NCBI GenBank assembly: GCA_029863385.1
Contig: JAOTVU010000018.1
Coordinates: 1-49,183, forward strand
From: Acidimicrobiia bacterium
GTDB taxonomy: Bacteria > Actinomycetota > Acidimicrobiia > Acidimicrobiales > SZUA-35
DNA length: 49,183 nt
Direction of reading: 5' to 3'
Under the pieces are notes generated by a model, which worked only from the letters and a program-made list of their open reading frames with translations, ran no database searches and was not told where the DNA came from. Position 1 is the first letter of the stretch. Every line of letters begins with the position of its first letter. Both the position numbers and the translations under genes were made by a program. Shown in pieces: positions 16,267-24,380 of the stretch.

Positions 16267-17130
16267 CTAGCCGAGCGTGCGGGTGAACTTGCGGATGGCC
16301 AGCGTGGCGAACACCACCGTCAACGCCAACGCCCAGACGAGGGAGATCCAGGCGTTGTCTTCGACGGGCAGCCCGTTGAAGAGCGCTCGGGAGGCGTTGG
16401 TGACGATCGTGAACGGATTGACATCGGCCACGGTCTGGAGCCATCCGGGCATCGACTCGGTGGGCACGAACGCAGACGAGATGAACGTCATCGGGAACAT
16501 CCAGATGAACCCGGCCGAGTTGGCCGCCTCCACCGACTTCACCGACAACCCGATGAGGGCCTGAATCCAGCTGAAGGCGTAGCTGAACAGGAGCAGCAGA
16601 CCGCAGGCCAGCAGGCCTCGAACCCATCCGCCCTCGAACCGGAAGCCGATCAGAAAGCCCACGATCAGCATCACGGTGAAGGTGATCGTGTTGCGGACGA
16701 AGTCGGAGATGGTCCGGCCGGCCAGGACCGCCGATTGGGAGATCGGGAGCGTGCGCAGGCGGTCGACGTAGCCCTTCTCCAGGTCGGTGGCCAAACCGAT
16801 ACCGGTGAAGGCCGAGCCGAACACCACGGTCTGGGCGAACACGCCGGGTAGGAGGAACTGGGTGTAGTCGCCCTCGAATCCGGGGGCGGCGATGGCACCG
16901 CCGAACACGTAGTTGAACAGCAGAACGAACATGATCGGCTGCAGGGTGGCGAACATCAGCAACTCGGTGTTGCGGGGAATGATCCTGAGGTGACGGACGG
17001 CCTCGGTCCACGAATCGCGCAGCGCCCAGACGAGGCCGGTCTTCGGTTCGTGGTCGGCCGGTTCGACCGAGCGGGCCGTCACCGATCCGGAAGCCCCATC
17101 GGTGGTGCCGACCGTGGCGTCGGTGACCAT
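16267..17130 (-). CDS. ABC-2 type exporter permease (DrrB-like)
   Basis: 287 aa with a long charged N-terminus (about 45 aa) and six hydrophobic segments. These include MFVLLFNYVFGGAI, FTVMLIVGFLIGF, LLACGLLLLFSYAF, FIWMFPMTFISSAFVP, and a last helix WISLVWALALTVVFATL. The family signature SSAFVPTESMPGWLQ followed by NPFTIVTNASRALFNG is typical of DrrB / ABC-2 exporters for drugs or lipids. Its start codon directly abuts the stop of the ATPase gene (17131), so translation is coupled. The substrate is unknown. Confidence 0.9.
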   Translation of the reverse strand: MVTDATVGTTDGASGSVTARSVEPADHEPKTGLVWALRDSWTEAVRHLRIIPRNTELLMFATLQPIMFVLLFNYVFGGAIAAPGFEGDYTQFLLPGVFAQTVVFGSAFTGIGLATDLEKGYVDRLRTLPISQSAVLAGRTISDFVRNTITFTVMLIVGFLIGFRFEGGWVRGLLACGLLLLFSYAFSWIQALIGLSVKSVEAANSAGFIWMFPMTFISSAFVPTESMPGWLQTVADVNPFTIVTNASRALFNGLPVEDNAWISLVWALALTVVFATLAIRKFTRTLG

Positions 17131-18138
17131 CTAGTTGACTCCTTCGAGCTGATTGACGGCACCGCCATCAGCGGCGTCCGCGTCCGCCGATCGTCCGGTG
17201 AGGGTGAGGAACACGTCGTCGAGTGTTGGACGGCTGACGGCGACATCGGCCACCTCGACGCCGGCCGCATCCAACCGCCGCACGACATCCGGTGTGGTCA
17301 CGGTGGCGTGCACGGCGATCGACACCGTCGACCCGTCGCGATACGGCAGGGCCGACGCTTTGGCCAGGTCGCCGATGGCCGCCACGACCGAGCGTTCGTC
17401 GTGCTCGTCGGCGGCACCGTTGGTGGTGACATCCGGCAGGGTGACGACGGCTCGGGCACCACCGATCTGCTCCTTCAGCTCGGTTGCGGTGCCCTGGGCG
17501 ATGGAGCGACCGTGGTCGATCACCATGATGTCGTCCGACAGGTGGTCGGCTTCGTCGAGGTACTGGGTGGTGAGCAGGGTGGTCATGCCCTTACCTTTCA
17601 GTTCGCCGATCAGGTCCCACATGGCGATCCGGCTCCGGGGATCGAGGCCGGTGGTCGGTTCGTCGAGGAACAGGATCCGGGGGCGGGCGACCAGACTCAT
17701 GGCGATGTCGATGCGACGACGCATGCCACCCGAGAAGCCCTTGACCACCCGGTCGGCGGCGTCGGTGAGCGCGAACCGTTCGAGGAGTTCGTCGGCCCGC
17801 CGGGCGGAGGCGGCTCGACCCAGATGGTTGAACCGGCCGACGATCTCGAGGTTCTCCCGTCCGGTGAGGCCCTCGTCGACCGCGGCGTACTGGCCGGTGA
17901 CACCGATGCGGGCCCGGACCCGGGCCGGCTCGGCCAGGACGTCGACCCCGTCGATGAACGCCCGTCCGGCGTCAGGCTTCAGCAGCGTGGTGAGAATGCG
18001 GACGGCGGTGGTCTTCCCGGCTCCGTTGGGTCCGAGCAAACCGAGCACCTGCCCCTCGGGCACCGACAAACCCAAACCCGCCAGGGCTTCGGTCTCGCCG
18101 AACCGCTTTTCCAGTCCTTCGGCTTCGATCATCGCCAC
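17131..18138 (-). CDS. ABC exporter ATPase (DrrA family)
   Basis: 335 aa. It has Walker A GPNGAGKTTAVRIL, Q-loop GVTGQYAAVDEGLTG, signature FSGGMRRRIDIAMSL, Walker B ILFLDEPTTGLDP, and a switch region TTQYLDEADHLSD. The C-terminal extension ending RPTLDDVFLTLTGR is the DrrA-type regulatory tail. It pairs with the ABC-2 permease that abuts it to form an efflux pump in the cell membrane. The start is GTG 18138, placed by a TAGGCT box 6 nt upstream. The first 10 nt overlap the end of the reductive-dehalogenase-like gene. Confidence 0.93.
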   Translation of the reverse strand: MAMIEAEGLEKRFGETEALAGLGLSVPEGQVLGLLGPNGAGKTTAVRILTTLLKPDAGRAFIDGVDVLAEPARVRARIGVTGQYAAVDEGLTGRENLEIVGRFNHLGRAASARRADELLERFALTDAADRVVKGFSGGMRRRIDIAMSLVARPRILFLDEPTTGLDPRSRIAMWDLIGELKGKGMTTLLTTQYLDEADHLSDDIMVIDHGRSIAQGTATELKEQIGGARAVVTLPDVTTNGAADEHDERSVVAAIGDLAKASALPYRDGSTVSIAVHATVTTPDVVRRLDAAGVEVADVAVSRPTLDDVFLTLTGRSADADAADGGAVNQLEGVN

Positions 18139-19349
18139 CGTTGAAGCCTAACTGCGCGGGGAGCCGGCCGGTTTCCTTTTCCGCCCAGCGTCACCCCCGA
18201 CCACCAATCGTTGGGTTTCAACCGGCGCCCACCACCGAGCCGATCGTCGAGGCGGAGCATGAGGCCCCGCAATCCCGTGCCGGCCAGACGGCGCCACCAG
18301 CGGTTCCACGGTTTCGAATAGTCGCGGTTGTAGGGGCAGACCCGCACGCAGATGGCGCAGTCGGTGTTGATCTTCGACCAGTAGCCGAAGCACGCCTCAC
18401 CGTCGACCGACCACTTCCGCACCCCCTTGAGCCCCGACCGGTTGAGCGCCACCGCAACCGGCTCACCGTGGGGGATGGCCCGGGCCGGGCACGCCTGGGC
18501 GCACCGGTCGCACTGTTCGCAGAACTCGTTGACCCCGAAGCGGATCGGCCGGTCGTGGGCCAGCGGCATGTCGGTGAAGATCTTGCCGAACCGCAGGCGA
18601 GGCCCGAACTCGGGGGTGATGACCATGCCGTGGCGTCCGTATTCGCCGAGGCCGGCCGCCAAAGCGAGGGGAATGGCGAGCGCCGAGTCGTTCATCGACG
18701 GTACGGCCTGATAGCCGAGGTTGCGGATGTACTGGGCGATGGCGAGGAGGACCGCGGCGTCCTGGGAGTAGCCGAGGCCGGTCGCGGTCCCGGCCAGCGC
18801 GGAGGGAGCGGTTCGGATCAGATCGTGGTCCATCGACTGGCCGATCACGATGACCGACGTCAACCCGTCGCCCAGGTCGTTGGGTTTGGAATCGCCGGTC
18901 CGGTGGTCGAAGCGTTCGGTGTAGACCCAGCGTTCGTCGTGGGCGCAGATGCCGACGAGATCGGCCCCGAAGGTCCTGGCCACCATCTTCACGTCAGCTG
19001 CGCCGGCCTCCGGCGATTCGGGGGGCAGGCGCTCGTCTGCCCCGTCGCGCAGCATCGACAGCGGATCGATGAACCCGTCGCGGCGCCCGTCGCTCTCCTC
19101 GTACATCTCGGTGAACACATCGCTGACGTGCCACGACGCGTTGCGGAGGGCGTAGTCGCGCTGGGTGAACCCGTTGGCCTTCCGCCACCGATCGAGCGGT
19201 CTGCGGTAGGTGGCGTAGAACCGATCGGATTTCTCGTTGCGGATGGTGTCGTCCCAGAACGATCGGGAGAAGACGTCGTCGACCTGACTGAACCGTTCGA
19301 AGCCGTCGAGTACCTCGTGGTTCCGTTCGCTCGAGTCCCCCACGTTCAT
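18129..19349 (-). CDS. Reductive dehalogenase-like corrinoid/Fe-S protein (cytosolic type)
   Basis: 406 aa from ATG 19349. The central block (about residues 160-275) has YIRNLGYQAVPSMNDSALA, AAGLGEYGRHGMVITPEFGP and RLRFGKIFTDMPL, the core of RdhA-family and QueG-related corrinoid enzymes. Two [4Fe-4S] sets follow: C277, C280, C283, C287 and C320, C331, C334, C338. Y194, N220 and an Arg in RLRFGK are at positions that could match catalytic residues of known dehalogenases; this mapping is tentative. There is no Tat signal and no RdhB-type anchor nearby, so it fits the self-contained cytosolic group found in aerobic bacteria. It could remove halogen from an aromatic compound or do another corrinoid redox reaction. 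A TACGCT box places the start. Confidence 0.82.
   Translation of the reverse strand: MNVGDSSERNHEVLDGFERFSQVDDVFSRSFWDDTIRNEKSDRFYATYRRPLDRWRKANGFTQRDYALRNASWHVSDVFTEMYEESDGRRDGFIDPLSMLRDGADERLPPESPEAGAADVKMVARTFGADLVGICAHDERWVYTERFDHRTGDSKPNDLGDGLTSVIVIGQSMDHDLIRTAPSALAGTATGLGYSQDAAVLLAIAQYIRNLGYQAVPSMNDSALAIPLALAAGLGEYGRHGMVITPEFGPRLRFGKIFTDMPLAHDRPIRFGVNEFCEQCDRCAQACPARAIPHGEPVAVALNRSGLKGVRKWSVDGEACFGYWSKINTDCAICVRVCPYNRDYSKPWNRWWRRLAGTGLRGLMLRLDDRLGGGRRLKPNDWWSGVTLGGKGNRPAPRAVRLQRWR
18145..18150 (-). promoter_or_regulatory. Leaderless -10 box TAGGCT
   Basis: TAGGCT with 6 nt to GTG 18138. It sits inside the 3' end of the dehalogenase-like gene, so the exporter-NDH-2 unit can be expressed separately. 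Confidence 0.6.
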
Positions 19350-19356
19350 GGTGACC

Positions 19357-19362
19357 AGCGTA
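19357..19362 (-). promoter_or_regulatory. Leaderless -10 box TACGCT
   Basis: TACGCT with 7 nt to ATG 19349. It rejects the much longer in-frame start at 19769, whose N-terminal 140 residues look like non-coding arginine/proline-rich translation. Confidence 0.6.
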
Positions 19363-19423
19363 ACCCCCGGTTCGACGCTAGGCGGATCCACCGATGTGCG
19401 TGGACTCGAGCCCGCCCGAACGG

Positions 19424-19429
19424 TAGGTT
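19424..19429 (+). promoter_or_regulatory. -10 box TAGGTT for the glycosyltransferase
   Basis: TAGGTT predicts a start near 19436 and a leader of about 45 nt. A strong GGAGGG ribosome site at 19467-19472 then lies 8 nt before GTG 19481. Confidence 0.45.
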
Positions 19430-19480
19430 GAGTTATCGGGAACTGAGAGGGCGCGCCGACCGGCGTGGAGGGATTCAGCC

Positions 19481-20608
19481 GTGGCTTGGCACATTCTGGC
19501 CAGCAGTTATTTCGACTTTGACGCGATCGAACGTGACGCCGAAGCCGACCGCGCCCCCCGACATTTCCTCCGCTACCTGTCGCAGGAGCTGAACGCACCG
19601 ATCCACCAGCCCGCGGCACCCACCGACGCGTCGCCGGCGTCGCTCGTCGACCGCGTCGCCGCGGTCTTCTTCGCCGACCCCTCCCACTGGGCGATGGCCC
19701 GCCGGGTCCGGAGACAACTGGCACCGGGCGATGGGGTGTACGCGGCAGGCTCGACGGTCGGGCTTCCACTGGCGCTGCTCTGCTCCATCTTCGGACCCCG
19801 CCGGATCAAGTACGCGATCACCGTCACCGACGTGCAACGACCGAGGATTCGACTGTTGGGTTGGATGTTGGTTCTGCTGCGAACCCGATGGCTGGCGATC
19901 GTTCCCCACACGGCGATGGCCGAGCAGGCCTCGAGGGGGTTCGGGCGATTCCTCGACGGGGTCATGGCGATCAACGGACTCACCGACTTCGAGTTCTTTC
20001 GACCGCTGCCCGCTGACGGTCAAGATGCCGGCAGCGACCGGCACCGGGCGAGGACCCGGCCCCTGATCGCCAGCTGCGGCACCGAGGCCCGCGACTACGA
20101 GCTGCTGGCCCGGGCCACCGCAGCACTCGACGACCAGGTCGACGTCAAGGTCTGCTTCGCGTCCCCGAACCTCACCAGGAAAACCCGATTCACCGTGCCC
20201 GATCCCGTGCCCGAACACATGGAGATCCGCTATTTCAGTTTTGAGGAGCTCCGAACCCTGTACCAGACCGCCGACGTCGTGGTCGTCCCGTTGCTACCGA
20301 ACCGCTACGCCGCCGGCTTGACGACGGTGTTCGAAGCCGTCGCCTGCCGGCGCGCGGTCGTCGTCGCCCGGTCCCCCGGTGTGGTCGAGGAGCTGATCGG
20401 CCGCGAACTGGTCGAGTGGTACGAGGTGGGCGACGGCGAGGGCCTGCGAGCCGCGATCGAGCGGGTGCTTTCCGACCCGACGGCCGCCGAGGAACGAGCC
20501 GACAAAGCGCACCAATGGGTGCGTTCGCATCACTCGGCCGCGGGCTATCTCGAACGTATCCTCCAGGCCGTGGACTCGGCCTTCGGTGACGAAAGTCCGG
20601 TCGCATGA
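19481..20608 (+). CDS. GT4-like glycosyltransferase
   Basis: 375 aa. The C-terminal half has the GT-B / GT4 pattern: PLIASCGTEARDYELLARA, EIRYFSFEELRTLYQTADVV, VPLLPNRYAAGLTTVFEAVA (the E-rich donor-sugar site) and VVARSPGVVEELI. The N-terminal half has GDGVYAAGSTVGLPLALL and a hydrophobic patch around LGWMLVLLRTRWL that may lie on the membrane. It likely transfers a sugar from a nucleotide donor to an acceptor in the cytosol or at the inner face; sugar and acceptor are unknown. GGAGGG at 19467-19472 supports GTG 19481. It is a single gene with no polysaccharide cluster around it. Confidence 0.85.
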   Translation: MAWHILASSYFDFDAIERDAEADRAPRHFLRYLSQELNAPIHQPAAPTDASPASLVDRVAAVFFADPSHWAMARRVRRQLAPGDGVYAAGSTVGLPLALLCSIFGPRRIKYAITVTDVQRPRIRLLGWMLVLLRTRWLAIVPHTAMAEQASRGFGRFLDGVMAINGLTDFEFFRPLPADGQDAGSDRHRARTRPLIASCGTEARDYELLARATAALDDQVDVKVCFASPNLTRKTRFTVPDPVPEHMEIRYFSFEELRTLYQTADVVVVPLLPNRYAAGLTTVFEAVACRRAVVVARSPGVVEELIGRELVEWYEVGDGEGLRAAIERVLSDPTAAEERADKAHQWVRSHHSAAGYLERILQAVDSAFGDESPVA

Positions 20609-20636
20609 TCGATCGGTCGCATGATCGATCGGTCGC
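20599..20636 (+). repeat. 16-bp tandem repeat, 2.4 copies
   Basis: GGTCGCATGATCGATC occurs at 20599-20614 and 20615-20630, followed by GGTCGC. It spans the glycosyltransferase stop codon. The unit holds the palindrome GATCGATC. Confidence 0.8.
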
Positions 20637-20664
20637 CCCCGAGGCCGTCGCCCCCGAACCAACC

Positions 20665-20702
20665 GTGCGCCCCAAGCCCGGAAAGCCGGGCGCTGGGCGC
20701 AC
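20665..20702. terminator. Two-part hairpin between convergent genes
   Basis: GTGCGCCC (20665-20672) pairs with GGGCGCAC (20695-20702). Inside, GCCCGG (20676-20681) pairs with CCGGGC (20686-20691) around an AAAG loop. It lies between the glycosyltransferase and the convergent Rieske gene. Confidence 0.6.
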
Positions 20703-20736
20703 AGAATGAAGGGGCCTCGGCCGTGACCAACCGTTC

Positions 20737-22533
20737 CTAGCGTTTCGGTGGACGACCGGTGCGCACGAAGTCGGCGGACTCGGCAACGGAGCGGGCCACG
20801 AACCGTTCCAGTCGTGGTGCGGCCAGGAACCTGGCGGCGGCCGCCATCGGCAGCGGCGACCCCGAGCGGGCCGACTCCTCGGCCGCGGCCTGCGCCGTCT
20901 TGACGAGGTGGGCCACCACGATGAACGATCCGGCCCGATCGGCGAGCGAAGCGTCGAGCAGTTGGTCGGCCACCACACCGGCGTCGCCGCTCAGGGCGAG
21001 CGTCACGGCATCGTCCGGGCGACGCCACAAGACCGCATCGCCGATGGAGTCGACGGCCGGCGAATCCCCGACCCGGTCATCGAGGGGGCGGCGGGCCCCG
21101 GCCCGTCCGTGGCGACGCTCGCTGCGGCCGGTGTCGAACGCCAGCCACACGGCGTACAGGGCCAGACGGAGGGCGGACGGGCCGGGGTGATGGTGCCAGG
21201 CCCAGCGGGCGGCCCGGGCGGTGGTGAGTCCGTGGGTGATGTCCAGCCAACCGAAGGGCTCGGCGTTGTCGAACTCGACGTCGAGGTCATGGCGGAGGAG
21301 TCGTTCCGACACCGCCATGACGACGGCGTCGAGCAGCCCGTCGACACCGGCGCCCGACCGAACCGCCTCCGCCGCGGCGGCAATGGTAGCGTCGGCCGCC
21401 TGGAGCAGGGCATCGGCGAAGGCCGAGGGATCCCAGGTGTCGTCGACCGCGGTGCCGTCCGCAACGGTCTCCGCCAGCGGACCCAGATCGACCGCCGTCA
21501 GCTCACGCATGGCCTTTCGCATGTACGGGAGGGTGTCCTCCCGGGTCGAGTACACGATCCTGGTGATCAGGTGGGGCAGAAGGTCTGGCGCAAGCTCCCA
21601 TCCGGCCCGGTCGAGCAGCTCGAACGACTTCTGGGTGTAGATGATCCCGTGGCCGTAGCCAAGATGGTGAGGGGAAACGGCGTCGATCACCGTCGACCGG
21701 ATGGCGGTCGGGTCATCACCTCGATCGATGCGGCCCAGGATTCCGGCCCTGGCAGCGTCGAGATCCTCGGCCTCGACCGCGGCCACCACATCGATCGACG
21801 GGTCGGCCGCCGGAACCGGGTTGACCGGATAGCCCCGGGTCGTCTCCGACAGCCCCGACAGACCCTGCACGAGTGCCAGCAGTGCGGCGTCCTGCGAGGC
21901 CGGGTCGTCACCACGGCGGACCTCGGCGATGGCCAGCGCGTCGGCCGCCAGCGCCATCTCGTGGCCGACGCCCTCGTCGGCTTTCGGTGCGGCCACCTTC
22001 AGCGCCTCGGCCATGATCTGCACCGGAGTCGCTCCGGCCCCGAGCAGGCGTGCGGCGTCGCGGGCCATCTGACCGACGTAGTCGTTTTCCAGTCCCCTTC
22101 GCAGGCTGGGCCAGAGGCGCTCACGTTGCTGTTCCGCTGATGGCTTCTCGACGGTGACGGCCACCTCACCATCGGTGATGTCGACCCGATGGCAGGGCAC
22201 GTCCTCCTCACCGATCAGGCAGCGGCCCGTGGCCGCGTCGAACTTCCAGTTGTGCCACTGACACGTCACGACGCCGTCGGCCAACGCGCCGGTCACCAGG
22301 CCGTAGCCCTGATGGGGACAGGCGTTGTCGATGGCGTGCACGCCGGACTCGGAACGGATGAGGGCGACAGCGGTGTCGCCGACCTTGACCATCTTCATCT
22401 CGCCGACGTTCAGGTCGTCGAGCGTTGCCACCGTCTCGGTCGTCGAACGGATCGCCGTGTCGTTGATCGTGTCGGTGCTGTCGGTTCCGCTGCTCATTGC
22501 ACTGCTCACTCCAGTGCTCATTCCACTGCTCAT
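20737..22533 (-). CDS. Rieske [2Fe-2S] domain fused to a large unknown helical domain
   Basis: 598 aa. Residues about 33-130 form a Rieske ferredoxin domain with ligands C72, H74, C91 and H94 (ACPHQGYGLVTG and CQWHNWKFDA). The remaining 460 residues match nothing I can name. They are mostly helical and include a His/Tyr-rich stretch (SPHHLGYGHGIIYTQKSFEL) and a second His cluster (WLDITHGLTTARAARWAWHH). These could bind a metal, which is speculative. It is not a ring-hydroxylating oxygenase alpha subunit, because the usual DxxHxxxxH mononuclear iron motif is not evident. The start is ATG 22533, 6 nt after a TACGGT box. Two further in-frame ATGs lie within the first 13 codons. Confidence 0.8.
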   Translation of the reverse strand: MSSGMSTGVSSAMSSGTDSTDTINDTAIRSTTETVATLDDLNVGEMKMVKVGDTAVALIRSESGVHAIDNACPHQGYGLVTGALADGVVTCQWHNWKFDAATGRCLIGEEDVPCHRVDITDGEVAVTVEKPSAEQQRERLWPSLRRGLENDYVGQMARDAARLLGAGATPVQIMAEALKVAAPKADEGVGHEMALAADALAIAEVRRGDDPASQDAALLALVQGLSGLSETTRGYPVNPVPAADPSIDVVAAVEAEDLDAARAGILGRIDRGDDPTAIRSTVIDAVSPHHLGYGHGIIYTQKSFELLDRAGWELAPDLLPHLITRIVYSTREDTLPYMRKAMRELTAVDLGPLAETVADGTAVDDTWDPSAFADALLQAADATIAAAAEAVRSGAGVDGLLDAVVMAVSERLLRHDLDVEFDNAEPFGWLDITHGLTTARAARWAWHHHPGPSALRLALYAVWLAFDTGRSERRHGRAGARRPLDDRVGDSPAVDSIGDAVLWRRPDDAVTLALSGDAGVVADQLLDASLADRAGSFIVVAHLVKTAQAAAEESARSGSPLPMAAAARFLAAPRLERFVARSVAESADFVRTGRPPKR

Positions 22534-22539
22534 CCCACC

Positions 22540-22545
22540 ACCGTA
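22540..22545 (-). promoter_or_regulatory. Leaderless -10 box TACGGT with TTGACT upstream
   Basis: TACGGT with 6 nt to ATG 22533. TTGACT lies at 22570-22565, 19 nt upstream of the box, as a possible -35. Confidence 0.6.
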
Positions 22546-22549
22546 GAAG

Positions 22550-22571
22550 TTGATGTCTACTTGAAGTCAAG
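22550..22571. promoter_or_regulatory. Putative operator over the Rieske promoter
   Basis: TTGATGTC (22550-22557) and TTGAAGTC (22561-22568) are direct repeats 11 bp apart. CTTGAAGTCAAG (22560-22571) is also a palindrome with 5-bp arms. The site overlaps the -35 hexamer, as expected for repressor or response-regulator binding. The regulator is not identified. Confidence 0.45.
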
Positions 22572-22607
22572 GGCTGGGACGAAAAGGATTGTCGGCGGCG
22601 TCTCGCG

Positions 22608-23141
22608 ATGAAAGACTGGCATATGGGCGTCACCGTACGGTCACCGAATGCGGAGGATGCGGAGCGGATGGGCGAGGTGCACGTCGCAGCCTGGCGTATG
22701 GCCTACACCGGCGTGATGCCCGCCGACTACCTGGCCGCCCTCGACGAGCGTCGATCAGCCGAGCGGTGGGCTCGGAACATCACCAATCCCACAAGCGGTG
22801 TGACGAATCTCGTCGCAGAGGTCGATGGGACGATACAGGCCATCGCCACCGTCGGTCCGTTCCGGGATCACAAGTCGATCGACGACCCGTCCGGAGAACT
22901 GTGGATGATCAACGTCCACCCCGACGCCGTCAGCACCGGTATCGCGACCGCCCTCCATCGACGTGCGCTCGATCAGCTCCGCAGCGACGGCCATCACCGA
23001 GCCGCACTGTGGGTCGTCGACGACAATCCCCGGGCCCGACGCTTCTACGAGCGTGAGGGTTGGTCCGAGGATCCGGTGCGCAAGGAGGATCAGTTCGGGG
23101 ACCGCACCATCGCCGAGGTCCGCTACAGCATCTCGCTGTAG
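22608..23141 (+). CDS. GNAT family N-acetyltransferase
   Basis: 177 aa. GNAT features are RSPNAEDAERMGEVHVAAWR, a middle strand ELWMINVHPDAVSTGIATAL (the acetyl-CoA loop is the less common VSTGIA rather than RRxGxG/A), and AALWVVDDNPRARRFYEREG. The start could be ATG 22608 or ATG 22623; neither has a clear ribosome site or -10 box at the usual spacing. The substrate is unknown. It is divergent from the Rieske gene and 37 nt before the ligase gene. Confidence 0.82.
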   Translation: MKDWHMGVTVRSPNAEDAERMGEVHVAAWRMAYTGVMPADYLAALDERRSAERWARNITNPTSGVTNLVAEVDGTIQAIATVGPFRDHKSIDDPSGELWMINVHPDAVSTGIATALHRRALDQLRSDGHHRAALWVVDDNPRARRFYEREGWSEDPVRKEDQFGDRTIAEVRYSISL

Positions 23142-23165
23142 ACCGCCCAACACGGGTCGGGCGAT

Positions 23166-23171
23166 TACGAT
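23166..23171 (+). promoter_or_regulatory. Leaderless -10 box TACGAT
   Basis: TACGAT with 7 nt to GTG 23179. The ATG at 23170 overlaps the box, so GTG 23179 is the better ligase start. Confidence 0.55.
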
Positions 23172-23178
23172 GAACCAC

Positions 23179-24276
23179 GTGGATCTACCGGTGAACCCTC
23201 CCGTCAAACCGATGCTGGCCAAGGCGGTGGCGGGCATTCCCGAGCGCACCGATCTGATCTTCGAACCCAAATGGGACGGCTTTCGCTGCATCGTGTTTCG
23301 CGACGGCGACGAGGTCGTCCTCGGCTCCCGCAACGAGCGACCGCTGACCCGGTACTTTCCCGAAATGCTCGAGCCGGTGCGCCGTCATCTCCCCGAACGC
23401 TGCGTCGTCGACGGCGAGCTGATCGTAGCCACCGACGACCATCTCGACTTCGACGGCCTGCAGCAGCGCATCCACCCGGCCGAATCCCGCGTCAACATGC
23501 TGGCCGAGAAGACACCGGCCGCCTTCATCGCGTTCGACCTGTTGGCCATCGGCGACGACGACCTGCGCAACGAACCCTTCCGGGTTCGTCGAGCCCGTCT
23601 GGAGGAGGCCCTGGCCGACACGGAGCCTCCGATTCACCTGACCCCCATCACAACCGATCACGCCACAGCCGCCCGCTGGTTCACCGTGTTCGAGGGTGCC
23701 GGGCTCGACGGGCTGATCGCCAAGCCGGCCGACGACGCCTACGTCGAGAACAAACGTACCCAGCTCAAGATCAAACACATCCGCTCGGCCGACGCCGTCG
23801 TCGCCGGATACCGCTGGCACAAGGACGGCAAGGGCGTCGGGTCCCTGCTGCTCGGCCTCTACAACGACAACGGCGACCTGCACCATGTCGGCGTCGCCGC
23901 CTCGTTCACCGCCAAGCGGCGGGGCGAACTCGTGGAGGAGCTGGCACCGCTCACCGAGGGTGCGCTGGAAACCCATCCGTGGAAGGCCTGGGCCGATGCC
24001 GAAGCCCACACCGCGGAGGAGGGCGTGCCCGGCGAGCCGGCCCGGATGCCCGGGGCGCCGCACCGGTGGAGCGGCAAGAAGGATCACTCCTGGGTTCCGT
24101 TGCGGATCGAGAAGGTGGTCGAGGTCAAATACGGGAGCACGCTCAACGGACGGTTCCGCGAGGTCACGAAGGTGCTGCGCTGGCGTCCGGACAAGACGCC
24201 GGCCGAGTGCGACTTCAGCCAGCTCGACGAGCCGGTTCCCGTCGGCCTTCACACGGTGCTCGACCCGGACGACTGA
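23179..24276 (+). CDS. ATP-dependent DNA ligase (LigC-like)
   Basis: 365 aa from GTG 23179. The nucleotidyltransferase domain has the active-site lysine in FEPKWDGFRCIVF (KxDG), CVVDGELIV, IAFDLLAIGDDD, FEGAGLDGLIAKP and TQLKIKHIRSADAVVAGY. An OB-fold domain follows (SLLLGLYNDNGDLHHVGVAA) and the end LRWRPDKTPAECDFSQLD is typical. It seals nicks with ATP through a covalent lysine-AMP intermediate. Size and lack of nuclease or polymerase domains match the stand-alone LigC type involved in repair, and there is no Ku gene in the window. The next genes run in the same direction. Confidence 0.92.
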   Translation: MDLPVNPPVKPMLAKAVAGIPERTDLIFEPKWDGFRCIVFRDGDEVVLGSRNERPLTRYFPEMLEPVRRHLPERCVVDGELIVATDDHLDFDGLQQRIHPAESRVNMLAEKTPAAFIAFDLLAIGDDDLRNEPFRVRRARLEEALADTEPPIHLTPITTDHATAARWFTVFEGAGLDGLIAKPADDAYVENKRTQLKIKHIRSADAVVAGYRWHKDGKGVGSLLLGLYNDNGDLHHVGVAASFTAKRRGELVEELAPLTEGALETHPWKAWADAEAHTAEEGVPGEPARMPGAPHRWSGKKDHSWVPLRIEKVVEVKYGSTLNGRFREVTKVLRWRPDKTPAECDFSQLDEPVPVGLHTVLDPDD

Positions 24277-24380
24277 CCGGGGAGATCGGTTTTTCCGCAG
24301 CCGGCTCAAGGACCGGTGCAAGGTTCCGAAAGACCTATGTGGCTCTGGAACCGGATACCCGTCAAGCTGAAGCGGGCGCC

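Noticed and set aside
18141..19592. Plus-strand frame (483 aa) opposite the dehalogenase-like gene
   Set aside because: No motif; the minus strand has intact Fe-S cysteines and core motifs.
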